Positions 51,701 to 59,354 are shown, counted from the first letter of the stretch. The stretch is 64,000 nt of DNA from Verrucomicrobiota bacterium (GCA_019510185.1 JAEKKV010000016.1:248001-312000); one strand, 5' to 3'. Numbers and translations are program-made. The notes: generated by a model not told the origin, from the sequence alone.

Positions 51701-51907
51701 TCCACCGCGCCGACGCTGGCGGACATGCGTCGCCTGCTGGCTGCGGATCTCGTCGTGACCGACGACGATCTCCGCCAGCTGGCCACCGCCCGCGCGCAGC
51801 AAGTGCGCACTTTGCTGGAAAGCGGCCAGATCGCGCCGGAGCGCCTTTTCCTGACACCGGTGCCCGTGCAGCCCAAGGGCGCGCGCGTTCTGCTTCAGCT
51901 CAAATGA
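48725..51907 (+). CDS. Large DUF748/AsmA-like envelope protein
   Basis: 1060 residues. One N-terminal membrane helix (CLVAIGVVVLLVLFGFFGLPP, about 37-57) anchors a long periplasmic part. DUF748 marks are VTIERVRINPLVLSVAVEGL, FQEIELNGFSSRVVLHKDGT, and the repeating beta patterns seen in AsmA/TamB-type proteins. The C-terminal end carries ARAQQVRTLLESGQIAPERL and QPKGARVLLQLK. Such bridge-like proteins are thought to move lipids between membranes. The start is uncertain (GTG at 48725; GTG at 48755 is an alternative). The stop overlaps the YkgJ-type gene by 4 bases. Confidence 0.9.
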   Translation: MGRADFHDKSVKPSPKIQDLRAEQSHRDRGRRRLRRCLVAIGVVVLLVLFGFFGLPPIIKAQAVKHLSAALGREVTIERVRINPLVLSVAVEGLAIKDRDAGPFVGWKRLYVNFDSWSLFTGEWRFQEIELNGFSSRVVLHKDGTFNFSDLIPAPAASTPPAAPSTPARPVRIGKLTIISAAFDFTDEGRPAPFSTEVAPLSFTIEDFRTLDGPGAPYAFAATTEAGESFDWRGTLSVNPLRSTGEFSIGKLALKKYAPYYADRMRADILDGTLDIAAHYTIDLTEGARVLGLNNGVIKLGNLQVAERGVSSPAIELPALTITGISADGVKPSAGIQRISLDQAHLRIRRDAGGALNLLTMLTPEKIPAAPATTAAAPAPSAPVALPDVKLDEFAITGLLVDFEDRTTPTPAKNTIEKLDLSVKHLSLSEAAAPVAINLAVVLASGGELAVEGSAVREPLAANLLVKATALSLSGFTPYVEPFLNLRLASGTVSLSGKAGVAGSAATFQGDVSVDQFAALDGAQAEDFAKFASLAIRGLDVTTEPLAAKIAEINLVDPAGRFVINADKSTNFATVLRASAATPASKPASGGPPAKTKTGAPAAGPSPAWSLGKFTLTNGSFALTDRSIKPAVQTALNQLSGTVTGLSSADLQRGDVDFHGKVDGIGSIAITGKLNARAVTPAPNAATDFVIDARSIDLSPLSPYIGAYAGYELARGSLTLDVKSHLAQRKIDSANVITLNQFTLGQATNSPEATKLPVRLGVALLKDIDGNIVIDVPVKGSLDDPNFKIGRVVLRVIVNLLTKAAVSPFSLIGAMFGGGGDELAYQEFAPGEVNPLPAEAAKIETLRKALKARPALNLDITGSFDAAADQDALRQQQLTGQLRVKLWEERRVQDPATLPPEQIELSPQDEARLVAGLFAEKFPAGVVVKPDGSTMAVPVPKSEARAERPEPRAYHRGQPILRPVFEPKPAPRSIVPPSSIVNVSKDMQVQGISTAPTLADMRRLLAADLVVTDDDLRQLATARAQQVRTLLESGQIAPERLFLTPVPVQPKGARVLLQLK

Positions 51908-52179
51908 GCGACGCGCTTCCGTTTGCCTGCCGCGCCGGTTGCGGCGCGTGTTGCATCGCGCCGTCGATCACCTCGCCCATCCCGGGCATGCCGCAGGGCA
52001 AACGCGCGGGCGAGCGTTGCGTGCAGTTGCTGCCGGACATGCGCTGCGCGATTTTCGGCCGTCCGGAGCGCCCCGCTTTTTGCGCAAGCCTGCGGCCTTC
52101 GCAGGAGATGTGCGGCGCGTCGCGGGAAGAGGCGTTGGCGTTTTTGACCCGCTTGGAGCTGGTGACGCGGCCGGCGTGA
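51904..52179 (+). CDS. YkgJ-family Cys-cluster protein
   Basis: 91 residues with seven Cys, mainly in FACRAGCGACCIAPSI, GERCVQL, DMRCAIFG, AFCASL and MCGASRE. This is the putative zinc- or iron-binding cluster of the YkgJ/UPF0153 family. Function unknown. ATG overlaps the DUF748 stop, so it is coupled to that gene. About 126 bases follow before ompW, with a hairpin at the end. Confidence 0.88.
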   Translation: MSDALPFACRAGCGACCIAPSITSPIPGMPQGKRAGERCVQLLPDMRCAIFGRPERPAFCASLRPSQEMCGASREEALAFLTRLELVTRPA

Positions 52180-52260
52180 GTTGGAGCGGCCTCGCCAGCG
52201 ACCGGGCAAGGCATGCGCATTCTTTATCAATCGGTGCGGCGCGGGCAAACCGCCGGATGT

Positions 52261-52300
52261 TTAGGATAAAAACTGCGACACCATCGTCGCAGTCACCTAA
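52261..52300 (+). promoter_or_regulatory. Stem-loop in the ompW 5' leader
   Basis: ACTGCGAC at 52272-52279 pairs with GTCGCAGT at 52286-52293 around ACCATC. Flanking TTAGG (52261-52265) and CCTAA (52296-52300) extend the symmetry. It lies 5 bases before the ompW start region, so it could hide the ribosome site, be an operator, or stabilise the mRNA. Promoter-like AT-rich sequence lies just upstream. Confidence 0.5.
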
Positions 52301-52305
52301 CACCC

Positions 52306-52934
52306 ATGCAAAAACTCGTCCTTGCCGGTATCGCGCTCTTCGCGTTGGCGCCGGTTTCCTCCGCCGAAACCACCAGCCCTTGGTCCGTCCGCCTGCGGGC
52401 GACCTACGTCAACCCGGTTGACCATTCCGACGCCGCCGGCCCAATTCCGGTCAATGGCATCAGCGTGTCGGACAAGCTCATCCCCGAGTTCGACATCGAT
52501 TATGCGATCACCTCCCGTTGGTCGTGCGAACTTGTCCTGACGGTGCCGCAGGAGCATGCGGTCAAGGTCACAAGGGCGCGCTCGCCGGCACGAAGCTCGG
52601 CAATTTCAGCGAACTGCCTCCAACGCTTCTGCTCCAGTATCATCCCGATTGCGGCAAGAAATTCAGGCCTTACATCGGAGTGGGCGTGAACTGCACGCTG
52701 ATTTTCCACGACAATCTCGCTGCCGGCGCCACCAAACTCAATCTCGACAACGGCAGTGTCGGCCCGGCCGCCCAGACCGGTTTCGACTACGTCCTCAACG
52801 ACCGTTGGTCGGTCAACGTCGACATCAAGCGCATGATGTTGCGCAGCGATGTCTCGCTGGTTGGGGGCGCCAAGTTCACGCAGGTTCAGCTCGATCCCTG
52901 GCTCTACTCGTTGGGTCTGGCCTATCGCTTCTGA
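52306..52934 (+). pseudogene. OmpW-family outer-membrane protein, interrupted by a frameshift
   Basis: Eight-stranded outer-membrane barrel, two frames. The first frame (52306-52689) gives signal MQKLVLAGIALFALAPVSSA and SPWSVRLRATYVNP, ITSRWSCELVLTVPQEHAVK, then loses sense. The other frame resumes the family with GHKGALAGTKLGNFSELPPT, FRPYIGVGVNCTLIF, VDIKRMMLRSDVSLV and a C-terminal YSLGLAYRF. The switch lies near 52560-52570; one missing base after AAGGT restores a continuous protein. It is a recent inactivating mutation, a sequencing error, or less likely programmed. The restored protein would have about 209 residues, normal for OmpW. Confidence 0.85.
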
Positions 52935-52965
52935 GTGCCCAGCCTTGGGCGGATGCTCATGATGG

Positions 52966-52997
52966 GCGCGGTGAATCCATGGATTCACCGCGCTTTT
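52966..52997 (+). terminator. Intrinsic terminator after ompW
   Basis: A perfect 28-bp palindrome at 52966-52993 (14-bp arms, outer end GCGCGGTGAATCC, centre CATG) is followed by TTTT, then CATTTTG. It lies 31 bases after the ompW stop and ends that transcript before ettA. It has little loop, so the stem may open at the centre. Confidence 0.85.
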
Positions 52998-53074
52998 CAT
53001 TTTGAGCGGCGGTGCAACCGGAAAACAGGCGAGAAGCTTGACGCTGGCGGGTGCCCGGCGTGCGCTTGTCTTGC

Positions 53075-54763
53075 ATGGCCAAGCCCGACGAACCCAAGAT
53101 CATTTTCTCGATGATGCGCGTCTCGAAGAAAATCGAGCGCAAGGAGATCCTTCGCGACATCTCCCTGTCGTTTTACTACGGCGCAAAAATCGGCGTCCTC
53201 GGTTTCAACGGCTCGGGCAAATCCTCGCTCATGCGCATCCTGGCCGGGCGCGATACGGAGTTCGACGGACAGATTCATTTTGAACCAGGTTACTCGATCG
53301 GATTGCTCGAGCAGGAGCCGCAGCTCACCGCGGGCAAAACCGTCCGTGAATGCGTGGACGAGGGCGTGAAGCACCTCACCGATCTTGTCGCCGCCTATGA
53401 CGCCACCTGGGACGAGATCGATGCCGCCGAAGACGACGCGACCCGTGACGCGATCACGGCAAGGCAGGGTGAATTGCAGGAGAAAATCGACGCCGCCGGC
53501 GCGTGGGATGTAGGTCCGCAGGTTGAGATGGCGATGGACGCGCTTCGTTGTCCGCCCGGCGACCAGCTGGTCGATCATCTTTCGGGCGGCGAACGCCGGC
53601 GCATCGCCCTTGCGCGCCTGCTGCTCAAGAAACCCGACATTCTCCTGCTCGACGAGCCGACCAATCATCTCGATGCCGAGAGCGTGCACTGGCTGGAGCA
53701 GCATCTCTCGCGATACGAAGGCACCATCATCGCGGTGACGCACGACCGCTACTTTCTGGACAACGTCGCCCAGTGGATTCTCGAGCTCGATCACGGGCAC
53801 GGCATTCCGTGGAAGGGCAATTATTCCCAATGGCTGGAGCAAAAGCAGGCGCGCGCGGCGGTCGAGCAGCGCACGGAGGATCGTCGGCAGAAGGCCATGG
53901 CGCGCGAGCTGGAGTGGATCCGCCAGTCGGCGAAGGCCCGCGTCGCCAAATCGCAGGCGCGCATCAGTGCCTATGAATCGATGCTCAAACAGAACGTCGC
54001 CGAAAAGGAGCGGGAGTTTGAAATCATCATCCCCGCCGGCCAGCGACTTGGCGCGCTCGTGGTGGAGGCGCAGAAACTGGGCAAGAGTTACGGCGACAAG
54101 CTGCTGTTCGAAAATATCAATTTCTCTCTGCCGCCCGGAGGCATCGTGGGCGTGATCGGACCCAACGGCGCGGGCAAGACCACGCTGTTCCGGCTCATCA
54201 CCGGCGTGGAGCAGGCCGAGTCCGGCTCGCTTCGCGTCGGGCCGACTGTGCAGATCGCGCATGTCGACCAATCGCGCGATTCCCTGCCCGACGCCCAGAC
54301 GATTTACGAGGCGATCAGCGACGGAAACGAAATCCTCAAGCTCGGTTCGCGCGAGGTGAACGCCCGCGCCTATTGCGCGCAGTTCGGGTTCACCGGGGCG
54401 GACCAGCAGAAGAAAGTCGGCGTGCTCTCCGGCGGCGAACGCAACCGGGTGCACCTGGCGCGTCTGCTCAAGAGCGGGGCCAACCTGATCCTGCTCGACG
54501 AGCCGACCAACGATCTCGACGTGAACTCCATCCGCGCGTTGGAGGAGGGCTTGGAAACCTTCGCCGGCTGCGCGGTGGTCGTTTCCCATGACCGCTGGTT
54601 CCTCGATCGCGTGGCCACGCACATCCTCGCCTTCGAGGGCGACAGCTACGTGCACTGGTTCAGCGGTAATTACTCGGCGTATCTGGAGGATTTCCGGAGA
54701 CGCAAGGGCAAGGAAGCCGACCAGCCGCACCGCCTCAAATATCGCAAGCTCACCCGCCACTGA
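53075..54763 (+). CDS. ettA: Energy-dependent translational throttle protein EttA (ABC-F ATPase)
   Basis: Cytoplasmic ABC-F protein that binds the ribosomal E site and couples initiation to ATP level. It has 562 residues. Domain 1: Walker A GFNGSGKSS, signature LSGGERRRIALARLLLKKPD, Walker B LLLDEPTNHLDAESV. The arm and P-site tether region AMARELEWIRQSAKARVAKS follows. Domain 2: Walker A GPNGAGKTT, signature LSGGERNRVHLARLL, Walker B LLLDEPTNDLDVNSIR. The ATG at 53075 is used; the frame opens 24 bases earlier. Ends LKYRKLTRH. Confidence 0.95.
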   Translation: MAKPDEPKIIFSMMRVSKKIERKEILRDISLSFYYGAKIGVLGFNGSGKSSLMRILAGRDTEFDGQIHFEPGYSIGLLEQEPQLTAGKTVRECVDEGVKHLTDLVAAYDATWDEIDAAEDDATRDAITARQGELQEKIDAAGAWDVGPQVEMAMDALRCPPGDQLVDHLSGGERRRIALARLLLKKPDILLLDEPTNHLDAESVHWLEQHLSRYEGTIIAVTHDRYFLDNVAQWILELDHGHGIPWKGNYSQWLEQKQARAAVEQRTEDRRQKAMARELEWIRQSAKARVAKSQARISAYESMLKQNVAEKEREFEIIIPAGQRLGALVVEAQKLGKSYGDKLLFENINFSLPPGGIVGVIGPNGAGKTTLFRLITGVEQAESGSLRVGPTVQIAHVDQSRDSLPDAQTIYEAISDGNEILKLGSREVNARAYCAQFGFTGADQQKKVGVLSGGERNRVHLARLLKSGANLILLDEPTNDLDVNSIRALEEGLETFAGCAVVVSHDRWFLDRVATHILAFEGDSYVHWFSGNYSAYLEDFRRRKGKEADQPHRLKYRKLTRH

Positions 54764-54784
54764 GGGATTCCCCGCCGGCGGATG

Positions 54785-55630
54785 TCACGTCCGGCTGGGG
54801 GCGGAGTTGGACGACGACGGACGGAGCAGTTCGACTTCCTCCAGCATCAGCTTTCGTGAGGCTTCTTCCGAGATCCCGTGGGTGAAGCGCAGGTTGAAAC
54901 GCCGGTGCAGGTATTGCTCGAAGCTCACCCACTCGCCCTTGTATTTCACGCGGTTGGTCCAGGCGCACACCGTGATGAGATCCTCGAGTTCGCGCATACG
55001 GCGCATGAGCAGGCCGGCGCTGGCCAGGGCGAGGGCGAGCGCGACGAGGATCATGCCTAGGCTGAGAAATTGAAGCTGACGCGCGTGCCGGGTTGCGAGG
55101 GCGGAGCGGCGGTTCAGCTCGGCCAGCTCGTGCTGCTCGAGAAGGTCCAGCTCGCTGCGGAGGGCGTTCATGGTGACGAGGCCTTCGTTGGAACCGATGA
55201 CGTTCAGCGCCGAACCGATGTTGTCGCTGCGCAGGGCGATGGAGCGGGCCATTTCGGCGAGTTTGGCGCCGGCCAGTTTCTCGATGCGGTCGAGCGTGGC
55301 CAATTGTTCGGGCGAGTCGGCCAGGCCGAGGCGAAGCTCGGCGAGCTGCGTGCGCACCCGTTCGTCCGCTCCATCGTAGGGGGCCAGATATTTTTCGAGC
55401 CCGGTGAGAATATAGCCGCGCTGTCCGGTCTCGGCGTCGATCAGGGTGGCCAGGAGTTGATTGATCTGGAGCAGTGTGGTCTGCACATGACCGATGCGCA
55501 TGCCGGACACGGCCACGTCGCGGGTGGAAAATGCCGAAAGCAGGGCGGTGCCCACTACAAGCATGAAGCCCAAAGCCAGCGCGGCGACCACCACGGGGCG
55601 GGAAAGCATGAGGGGGCGTGAGTTTTTCAT
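54785..55630 (-). CDS. CHASE3-domain membrane protein with degenerate C-terminal Cys motif
   Basis: 281 residues. N-terminal helix VVVAALALGFMLVVGTALLS, a periplasmic CHASE3-type sensor (LLATLIDAETGQRGYILTG, then the four-helix region), and a second helix LSLGMILVALALALASAG. The cytoplasmic part is short. ELEDLITVCAWTNRVKYKGE and FTHGISEEASRKL are collinear with a motif often found after PAS or receiver domains (CAWCKKIR-DDxGYW, then FTHGICPEC), but three of four Cys are lost. No kinase, cyclase or MCP domain follows. Function unknown; it may signal by protein contact. Confidence 0.8.
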   Translation of the reverse strand: MKNSRPLMLSRPVVVAALALGFMLVVGTALLSAFSTRDVAVSGMRIGHVQTTLLQINQLLATLIDAETGQRGYILTGLEKYLAPYDGADERVRTQLAELRLGLADSPEQLATLDRIEKLAGAKLAEMARSIALRSDNIGSALNVIGSNEGLVTMNALRSELDLLEQHELAELNRRSALATRHARQLQFLSLGMILVALALALASAGLLMRRMRELEDLITVCAWTNRVKYKGEWVSFEQYLHRRFNLRFTHGISEEASRKLMLEEVELLRPSSSNSAPSRT

Positions 55631-55806
55631 GGCAGGCGGGGCGGTGACCCCAGGGCGTGCAAGATCCTGCGCACATGGACCGGAAAATGAAGCCGCGGAG
55701 TCGCTTTCCCCGGATTTTCAGGAATCCTTTACGTTATCCCGGGATCTTTCCCAGCGAGTGAAAACCCGCTTTTGCATCCTACCCTTTTGCGGGTAGAGTC
55801 TTGGCC

Positions 55807-56337
55807 ATGACAGACTCTCAATCGAAAACCGAATCGCTTGTTTTGGGCGGCGGATGCTTTTGGTGCACCGAAGCCGCCTATGAGCTTTTGCCTGGTGTCC
55901 AATCCGTGGTGAGTGGCTATGCCGGCGGGAAGGTGGATGATCCCACCTATGAGCAGGTTTGCGGAGGCGGCACTGGCCATGCGGAAGTCGTGCGCATTGA
56001 TTTCGATCCCGGACAAATTTCCCTGGAGACGCTGCTCGATTTCTTCTGGAAGATCCACGATCCCACCACGCTCAATCGCCAGGGGGCCGACGCAGGCACG
56101 CAGTATCGCTCGGTGATTTTTTACGCGGGCGAAGTGCAGAAAAAAGCCGCCGAGGCTTCGCTCGCCCGGGCCAATTTGGGCTGGGCCGGCAAAATCGTCA
56201 CGGAGATCGCGCCTCTCGGTCGGTTTTATCCGGCGGAGGCCTATCATCAGGATTACTTCCGCAACAACCCGCACGCCGGCTACTGTCGTGCGGTGATCAA
56301 ACCGAAAATCGACAAGCTGAAGGCGGCGGCGCATTGA
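55807..56337 (+). CDS. msrA: Peptide-methionine (S)-S-oxide reductase MsrA
   Basis: Repairs oxidised methionine in proteins. It has 176 residues, normal. Active site GGGCFWCTEAAYE with the catalytic Cys, then GYAGGKVDDPTYEQVCGGGT GHAE, and YHQDYF. The recycling Cys residues are expected in NPHAGYC. ATG at 55807. It precedes an inverted repeat and the Hsp33-like gene, both stress-linked. No msrB is seen nearby. Confidence 0.96.
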   Translation: MTDSQSKTESLVLGGGCFWCTEAAYELLPGVQSVVSGYAGGKVDDPTYEQVCGGGTGHAEVVRIDFDPGQISLETLLDFFWKIHDPTTLNRQGADAGTQYRSVIFYAGEVQKKAAEASLARANLGWAGKIVTEIAPLGRFYPAEAYHQDYFRNNPHAGYCRAVIKPKIDKLKAAAH

Positions 56338-56347
56338 GTGGCCGAAC

Positions 56348-56417
56348 GTAGACGCGGCATCTTGCCGCGTTGTTTGGGTGAAAGGGTGGGGGAAACGCGG
56401 CAGGATGCCGCGTCTAC
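56348..56417. repeat. Inverted repeat with 24-bp arms, probable dispersed REP-like element
   Basis: The arm at 56348-56371 starts GTAGACGCGGCATCTTGCCG and is mirrored at 56394-56417 with one mismatch; the spacer is 22 bases. Each arm also contains an internal CGCGGCA/TGCCGCG palindrome. It sits between msrA and the Hsp33-like gene and has no T-run. I remember similar GCGGCATCxTGCCGC palindromes in Opitutaceae genomes, so a RAYT-mobilised repeat is likely; only this copy is in the window. Confidence 0.8.
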
Positions 56418-56464
56418 TTTGCCGGACGGCTTTACATCCGGGGTTTCCGGCTAACGCTGTCGCC

Positions 56465-57265
56465 ATGCTTGAATCGACGCCCATCAACCCCGCCCACTCC
56501 GGTCTGGAGGTGACCACCTGGTTTGTGCGCCATCGGAATGTCCTGTTCGCGCAGGCGGATTTTTTGTCGCTGTACGTGGATTATTACCTGCACCTTTCCG
56601 ACCAGGCATTGAAGGTTTCGCCCGAGCACGACGCCTTGTTCAAGCGGGCGCTCGCCGGTTTCGTTCTTCACGCGGCCTCGCGTCCGTGGAACGAGCTGAC
56701 GGCGTGGACGATCAATTTTCAGGAACCACTGGTGAATCTCTTTCTTACCGGGGACAACGCGGATGGCTCCGTCACCGGCCGGGTTTTTTCCGAGGATGTG
56801 AAGGAGCTGCCGAACAATCTCTTTTTTGCCGACGTGGTGCGCGGCACGCAGCCGAAGCGGCGGAGTTCCGTGGAATTTCCCGGGGCCGATCCGCTTGCAG
56901 CCGTCGAGGCTTATTATCGGCAAAGCGAGCAGCGCCCGGCGCGTTATTTTCAGACCGGGGAGGAGGAGTTCGCCCTCGTCACGGCGCATCCCGACTACGA
57001 CGAGGCTTGGTTCGACGCGCTCACGGTTGACCAGGTGCGGACCTTGGCGAAGGACGAGGAGCTGGGAGTCTTGGAAAAACGCATTTATCGCTGGCACTGC
57101 GGATGCAACCAGCAGCGGATGCTTCAGGTGCTGGCGCCGATCTTTCGTCAGGATGCGGAAGGGCTCTTCGGCACCGAGGAGAAGCTCGAGATCCGCTGTC
57201 CGCGGTGCGCTGCGCGGCATGCGATCACCCGCGAAGCCATGGAGGCGTTTGTGGCGAAAGGCTGA
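56465..57265 (+). CDS. Hsp33-like redox chaperone, divergent
   Basis: 266 residues. C-terminal zinc-switch pattern WHCGCNQQRM and EIRCPRCAARH gives CxC ... CxxC, as in Hsp33 (HslO), with the spacing about 48 residues, longer than the usual 27-32. N-terminal part SLYVDYYLHLSDQALKVSPE and FKRALAGFVLHAASRPWNEL is compatible with the family but divergent. Hsp33 becomes active on oxidation. It starts 48 bases after the inverted repeat and ends 7 bases before tcdA, with which it may be co-transcribed. ATG at 56465. Confidence 0.75.
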   Translation: MLESTPINPAHSGLEVTTWFVRHRNVLFAQADFLSLYVDYYLHLSDQALKVSPEHDALFKRALAGFVLHAASRPWNELTAWTINFQEPLVNLFLTGDNADGSVTGRVFSEDVKELPNNLFFADVVRGTQPKRRSSVEFPGADPLAAVEAYYRQSEQRPARYFQTGEEEFALVTAHPDYDEAWFDALTVDQVRTLAKDEELGVLEKRIYRWHCGCNQQRMLQVLAPIFRQDAEGLFGTEEKLEIRCPRCAARHAITREAMEAFVAKG

Positions 57266-57272
57266 GATCTCG

Positions 57273-58100
57273 ATGAGCGAAGATTACCTGGATCGTTTTG
57301 GCGGCGTGGGTCGTCTGGTGGGAAAGGCCGGGCTGGAGCGCTTGCAAGCTGCGCATGTGTGCGTGGTGGGCGTCGGCGGCGTCGGCTCCTGGACGGTGGA
57401 GGCGCTGGCGCGCAGCGGGGTGGGTGCGCTGACGCTGATCGATCTCGACGATGTGTGCGTGACCAATGTGAACCGCCAGTTGCACGCACTCGATGGTCAG
57501 ATCGGCCGGCCGAAGATCGAGGTGCTGGCGGAGCGGGTGAAATTGATCAATCCGGCGTGCCGGGTGATGACGGTGCATGCGTTTTCGACCGAGGGGACGG
57601 TGAAGGAACTGCTTGCGCCGGGTTTCGACTGTGTGGTGGACGCGGTGGATCGCATGAGCAACAAGGTCCATCTCATAGGCGAGGCGAAGCGGCGCGGCAT
57701 GGGCTGCGTGACGGTCGGCTCGGCGGGCGGGCGACGCGACATGGCCAGGATGCGCATTGGCGATCTCGGCGAGGCTTTCAGCGACGAGCTGCTGCGGCAG
57801 GTGCGGAAAAAGTTGCGGCGCGACTATGCGTTCCCCCACGGGGAAGACGTGGTTTTTGGCGTGCGTTGCGTGTGGTCGATCGAGGCTCCGATTTATCCGC
57901 AAGCGGACGGAACGTGTTCGAGCGAGCGGGAACCGGGAGACAACTTGCGCATCGACTGCGCCACCGGCTTCGGTTCGGGGGTGTGGCTGACGGGGGCGTT
58001 CGGTTTTGCGGCGGCGCAGGAAACTGTGGGACTGCTGCTGGCGGACGGATTGCCGGCGGCCTCCGCGGATCTCAGGGGCCGAAGAAGCGAAGGAAATTGA
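57273..58100 (+). CDS. tcdA: tRNA threonylcarbamoyladenosine dehydratase TcdA
   Basis: Converts t6A37 in tRNA to its cyclic form using ATP; E1/ThiF-like fold. It has 275 residues. ATP motif VCVVGVGGVGSWTVEALARSG, Asp in IDLDDVCVTNVNRQLHA, the DAVDRMSNKVHLI element, and the RIDCATGFGSGVWLTGAFG near the C-terminus. Sulfur-transfer partner genes csdA/csdE are absent, but sufE is 0.8 kb downstream. ATG at 57273. It overlaps the TatD gene by 29 bases, tail to tail. Confidence 0.95.
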   Translation: MSEDYLDRFGGVGRLVGKAGLERLQAAHVCVVGVGGVGSWTVEALARSGVGALTLIDLDDVCVTNVNRQLHALDGQIGRPKIEVLAERVKLINPACRVMTVHAFSTEGTVKELLAPGFDCVVDAVDRMSNKVHLIGEAKRRGMGCVTVGSAGGRRDMARMRIGDLGEAFSDELLRQVRKKLRRDYAFPHGEDVVFGVRCVWSIEAPIYPQADGTCSSEREPGDNLRIDCATGFGSGVWLTGAFGFAAAQETVGLLLADGLPAASADLRGRRSEGN

Positions 58101-58929
58101 TTTCCACTTGGGCGGTGAGCTCGGCGAGCGGCAGGCTACGAAGCATGGCGAGGCCGGCGTAGGCGGCTTCGAGGTTCCCGGGATGATTGACGGGTGAGCC
58201 ATCGGGAGCCGGAGGAAGTTTATGGGTGCGCCATGTCTGCGGCAGTGGCATGGCCGGCGCATCGGTCTCCACCAACAGACGTTCCAGCGGCACCTGTTGG
58301 AAAGCCTTCAACCGGGTGCTCGCCGGCGAAGCTGCTTTTGGTGAGGGAGCAAGATCCTTGAGGAAGTATCCGTTGAAGGAAAAATAGGCGCCGAGCTTGG
58401 CGAAATGGGCGACCAGTTCGGGTGGGCCGCCATAGGCGTGAAGGAGGAAGCCGCGTTCGGGGAGGTTTACGCGCGCGAGGATTTCGGAGAGCGCGCCCCA
58501 AGCCTCAAGGCAATGGATCGTGACGGGGCGATTTTCAGAACAGGCGAGGGCGAGTTGCTTGAGAAAAACCTCGCCTTGCTCGGGCAGCGGAGCGCGGCGC
58601 AGGCCGGTGAGGCGGGCGTCGTCGGGACGGGCGCGATCGAGCATCCATCGGTCAATGCCGATTTCCCCCACGCCGGCGCGAGGATCGGCGTCGAGGTAGG
58701 CTTTGAGGGTTGCGAACCAGTCGGCGGTACGGTTGCCAGCATCCCAAGGATGCAAACCATAGCTGGGGCGTATCCATGGGTAGCGACGGGCGAGCTCGGC
58801 CACACGGGACCAGTCGGCTTCGCAGGTGCCGTTGACCACCATGACGCCGCCTGACCAGGCGGAGGCGATACGGTCAAGGTGCGGCGCGAGCCAGTCGTCC
58901 TGAAGATGATTGTGCGCGTCGTGAAACAC
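58072..58929 (-). CDS. TatD-family metal-dependent DNase/hydrolase
   Basis: TIM-barrel metal hydrolase, 285 residues. Metal ligands: DAHNHLQ (H-x-H), GEIGIDR with Glu, IHCLEAWG, HAYGG, and ETDAPAMPLP with Asp. TatD proteins are 3'-5' nucleases or D-aminoacyl-tRNA type hydrolases; the substrate is not readable. The ATG at 58929 opens MFHDAHNHLQ. It follows sufE on the same strand by 9 bases. Its 3' end overlaps tcdA by 29 bases, so the two stops cross. Confidence 0.92.
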   Translation of the reverse strand: MFHDAHNHLQDDWLAPHLDRIASAWSGGVMVVNGTCEADWSRVAELARRYPWIRPSYGLHPWDAGNRTADWFATLKAYLDADPRAGVGEIGIDRWMLDRARPDDARLTGLRRAPLPEQGEVFLKQLALACSENRPVTIHCLEAWGALSEILARVNLPERGFLLHAYGGPPELVAHFAKLGAYFSFNGYFLKDLAPSPKAASPASTRLKAFQQVPLERLLVETDAPAMPLPQTWRTHKLPPAPDGSPVNHPGNLEAAYAGLAMLRSLPLAELTAQVEINFLRFFGP

Positions 58930-58938
58930 GGCGGGGAA

Positions 58939-59349
58939 TCAAGACAGACGGACGGCCAGCGCTTTGATTTGTCCGCGAACGGCGGCGAGCCCGTTCCGCC
59001 GGGTGGGCGAAAGATCCTGCAGCAGGCCGAGATCGTCCAGCAACGTGGGTTCGGTTGCGATCACCTCGGACGGAAAGGCACCATCGTAGAGTCCAACCAG
59101 CAGGCCGACGAGACCCTTCACGAGCGGGGAGTCGGCGTCATAGCGGAGCTGCAGTCGACCGTCGGCGACGGACGCTGCCACCCACACGGCGGAAACGCAG
59201 CCGGGCACCCGATTGGCCTCGGTTTTTTCGGAGGCACTCAATGGGGCTCGGCGGCGGGCGTGGGCTACGACCGCCGCGAGGCGTTCCTGGCGGTCTTCGA
59301 TGATGGCGAAGTCTTCGATGAGTCGGGTTTGTCTTTCGGCGACGGTCAT
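58939..59349 (-). CDS. sufE: Cysteine desulfurase activator SufE
   Basis: Accepts persulfide from SufS for Fe-S cluster assembly. It has 136 residues, normal. The active-site Cys is in NRVPGCVSAVWVAA (family VxGCxSxVW). DSPLVKGLVGLLVGLYDG and the C-terminal LSPTRRNGLAAV (family SPxRxNG) are diagnostic. It lies 5 bases after the NERD gene and 9 before TatD, same strand. No sufS/sufBCD here; sulfur could also reach TcdA. Confidence 0.94.
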   Translation of the reverse strand: MTVAERQTRLIEDFAIIEDRQERLAAVVAHARRRAPLSASEKTEANRVPGCVSAVWVAASVADGRLQLRYDADSPLVKGLVGLLVGLYDGAFPSEVIATEPTLLDDLGLLQDLSPTRRNGLAAVRGQIKALAVRLS

Positions 59350-59354
59350 GAGGA

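Noticed and set aside
52518..52934. Programmed frameshift in ompW
   Set aside because: No slippery heptamer or downstream structure is evident at the junction, and OmpW proteins are not known to use recoding.
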